A stretch of DNA of 39,999 nt, from positions 1 to 39,999 of the forward strand of contig NZ_CADCTE010000103.1 in assembly GCF_902805515.1 (NCBI RefSeq), written 5' to 3'. The DNA is from an uncultured Arthrobacter sp. (GTDB lineage Bacteria > Actinomycetota > Actinomycetes > Actinomycetales > Micrococcaceae). The notes under the pieces are model-generated. The model saw only the letters and a program-made list of their open reading frames with translations. It was not told the DNA's origin and did no database searches. Positions 39,964-39,999 of the stretch are shown here, in pieces (the first letter of the stretch is position 1; each line of letters starts with the position of its first letter). Both the position numbers and the translations under genes were made by a program.

Positions 39964-39999
39964 CTACGCGCCGACGCGGAAGCGGACGAAGGCGGTGGC
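39964..39999 (-). CDS. tsf: elongation factor Ts (C-terminal end only, partial)
   Basis: The last 11 codons and TAG of a gene that runs off the right edge. They read ATAFVRFRVGA, the usual C-terminus of actinobacterial EF-Ts. Position before pyrH and frr on the same strand is the standard gene order. Identification rests on this short tail and synteny. Confidence 0.8.
   Translation of the reverse strand, partial: ATAFVRFRVGA

Overview
The window is high-GC actinobacterial DNA with dense gene packing, GTG/TTG starts, many 1-11 bp gene overlaps and several apparently leaderless genes. The gene families point to an Arthrobacter-like member of the Micrococcales: a DUF4081-type GNAT gene after ispG, a DUF222/HNH (13E12-type) endonuclease, a GAF-ANTAR protein, a DUF6098-type protein, and a DivIVA-domain gene after cdsA. 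This placement rests on remembered family and synteny patterns; no search was run. There are no rRNA or tRNA genes, no transposase or integrase, and no CRISPR array.

The two ends are housekeeping blocks on the minus strand. At the right end the order is tsf (last codons only), a Rho-independent terminator, pyrH, frr, cdsA and a DivIVA-domain gene. At the left end it is dxr, an M50 site-2 protease (rseP/rip1 type), a SatD-like regulator with a small membrane protein, a YciI-like gene, ispG and the start of a GNAT gene. In many relatives these blocks lie close together. Here about 31 kb of metabolic and accessory genes separates them.

The middle is dominated by leucine and branched-chain catabolism in two minus-strand operons. 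The operon at 8.3-16.1 kb encodes the two subunits of a methylcrotonyl-CoA carboxylase, an acyl-CoA dehydrogenase, a two-subunit 3-oxoacid CoA-transferase, a MaoC hydratase and a CitE-type lyase. A divergent TetR gene faces it across a region with paired operator-like dyads over a good promoter. The operon at 25.3-29.0 kb encodes the branched-chain 2-oxoacid dehydrogenase E1alpha, E1beta and E2. A divergent Lrp/AsnC gene faces it across a region with a perfect 13-bp dyad and a perfect CRP/GlxR-type site. Together they would take leucine from its 2-oxoacid to acetyl-CoA and acetoacetyl-CoA. The gene content matches the Mycobacterium tuberculosis Rv2495c-Rv2506 region, but split in two.

Between and around these operons lie a DUF222/HNH gene followed by an unusual repeat array, a GNAT, an MFS exporter, a RibD/DHFR-like reductase, a DUF2252 kinase-fold protein, a lipoprotein, several small proteins and a GAF-ANTAR regulator. 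At 30.2-36.6 kb two sodium:solute symporters, each with a small membrane partner, flank a LytS/LytTR two-component system. This looks like a carboxylate (acetate/pyruvate) sensing and uptake module, and the symporter operon at its left carries a second CRP/GlxR-type site.

The most unusual structural feature is recurrent: short tandem duplications sit at, or just past, the 3' ends of at least seven genes. A 37-bp tandem repeat also lies directly upstream of the DUF2252 gene, and a 15-bp motif occurs five times behind the HNH gene.
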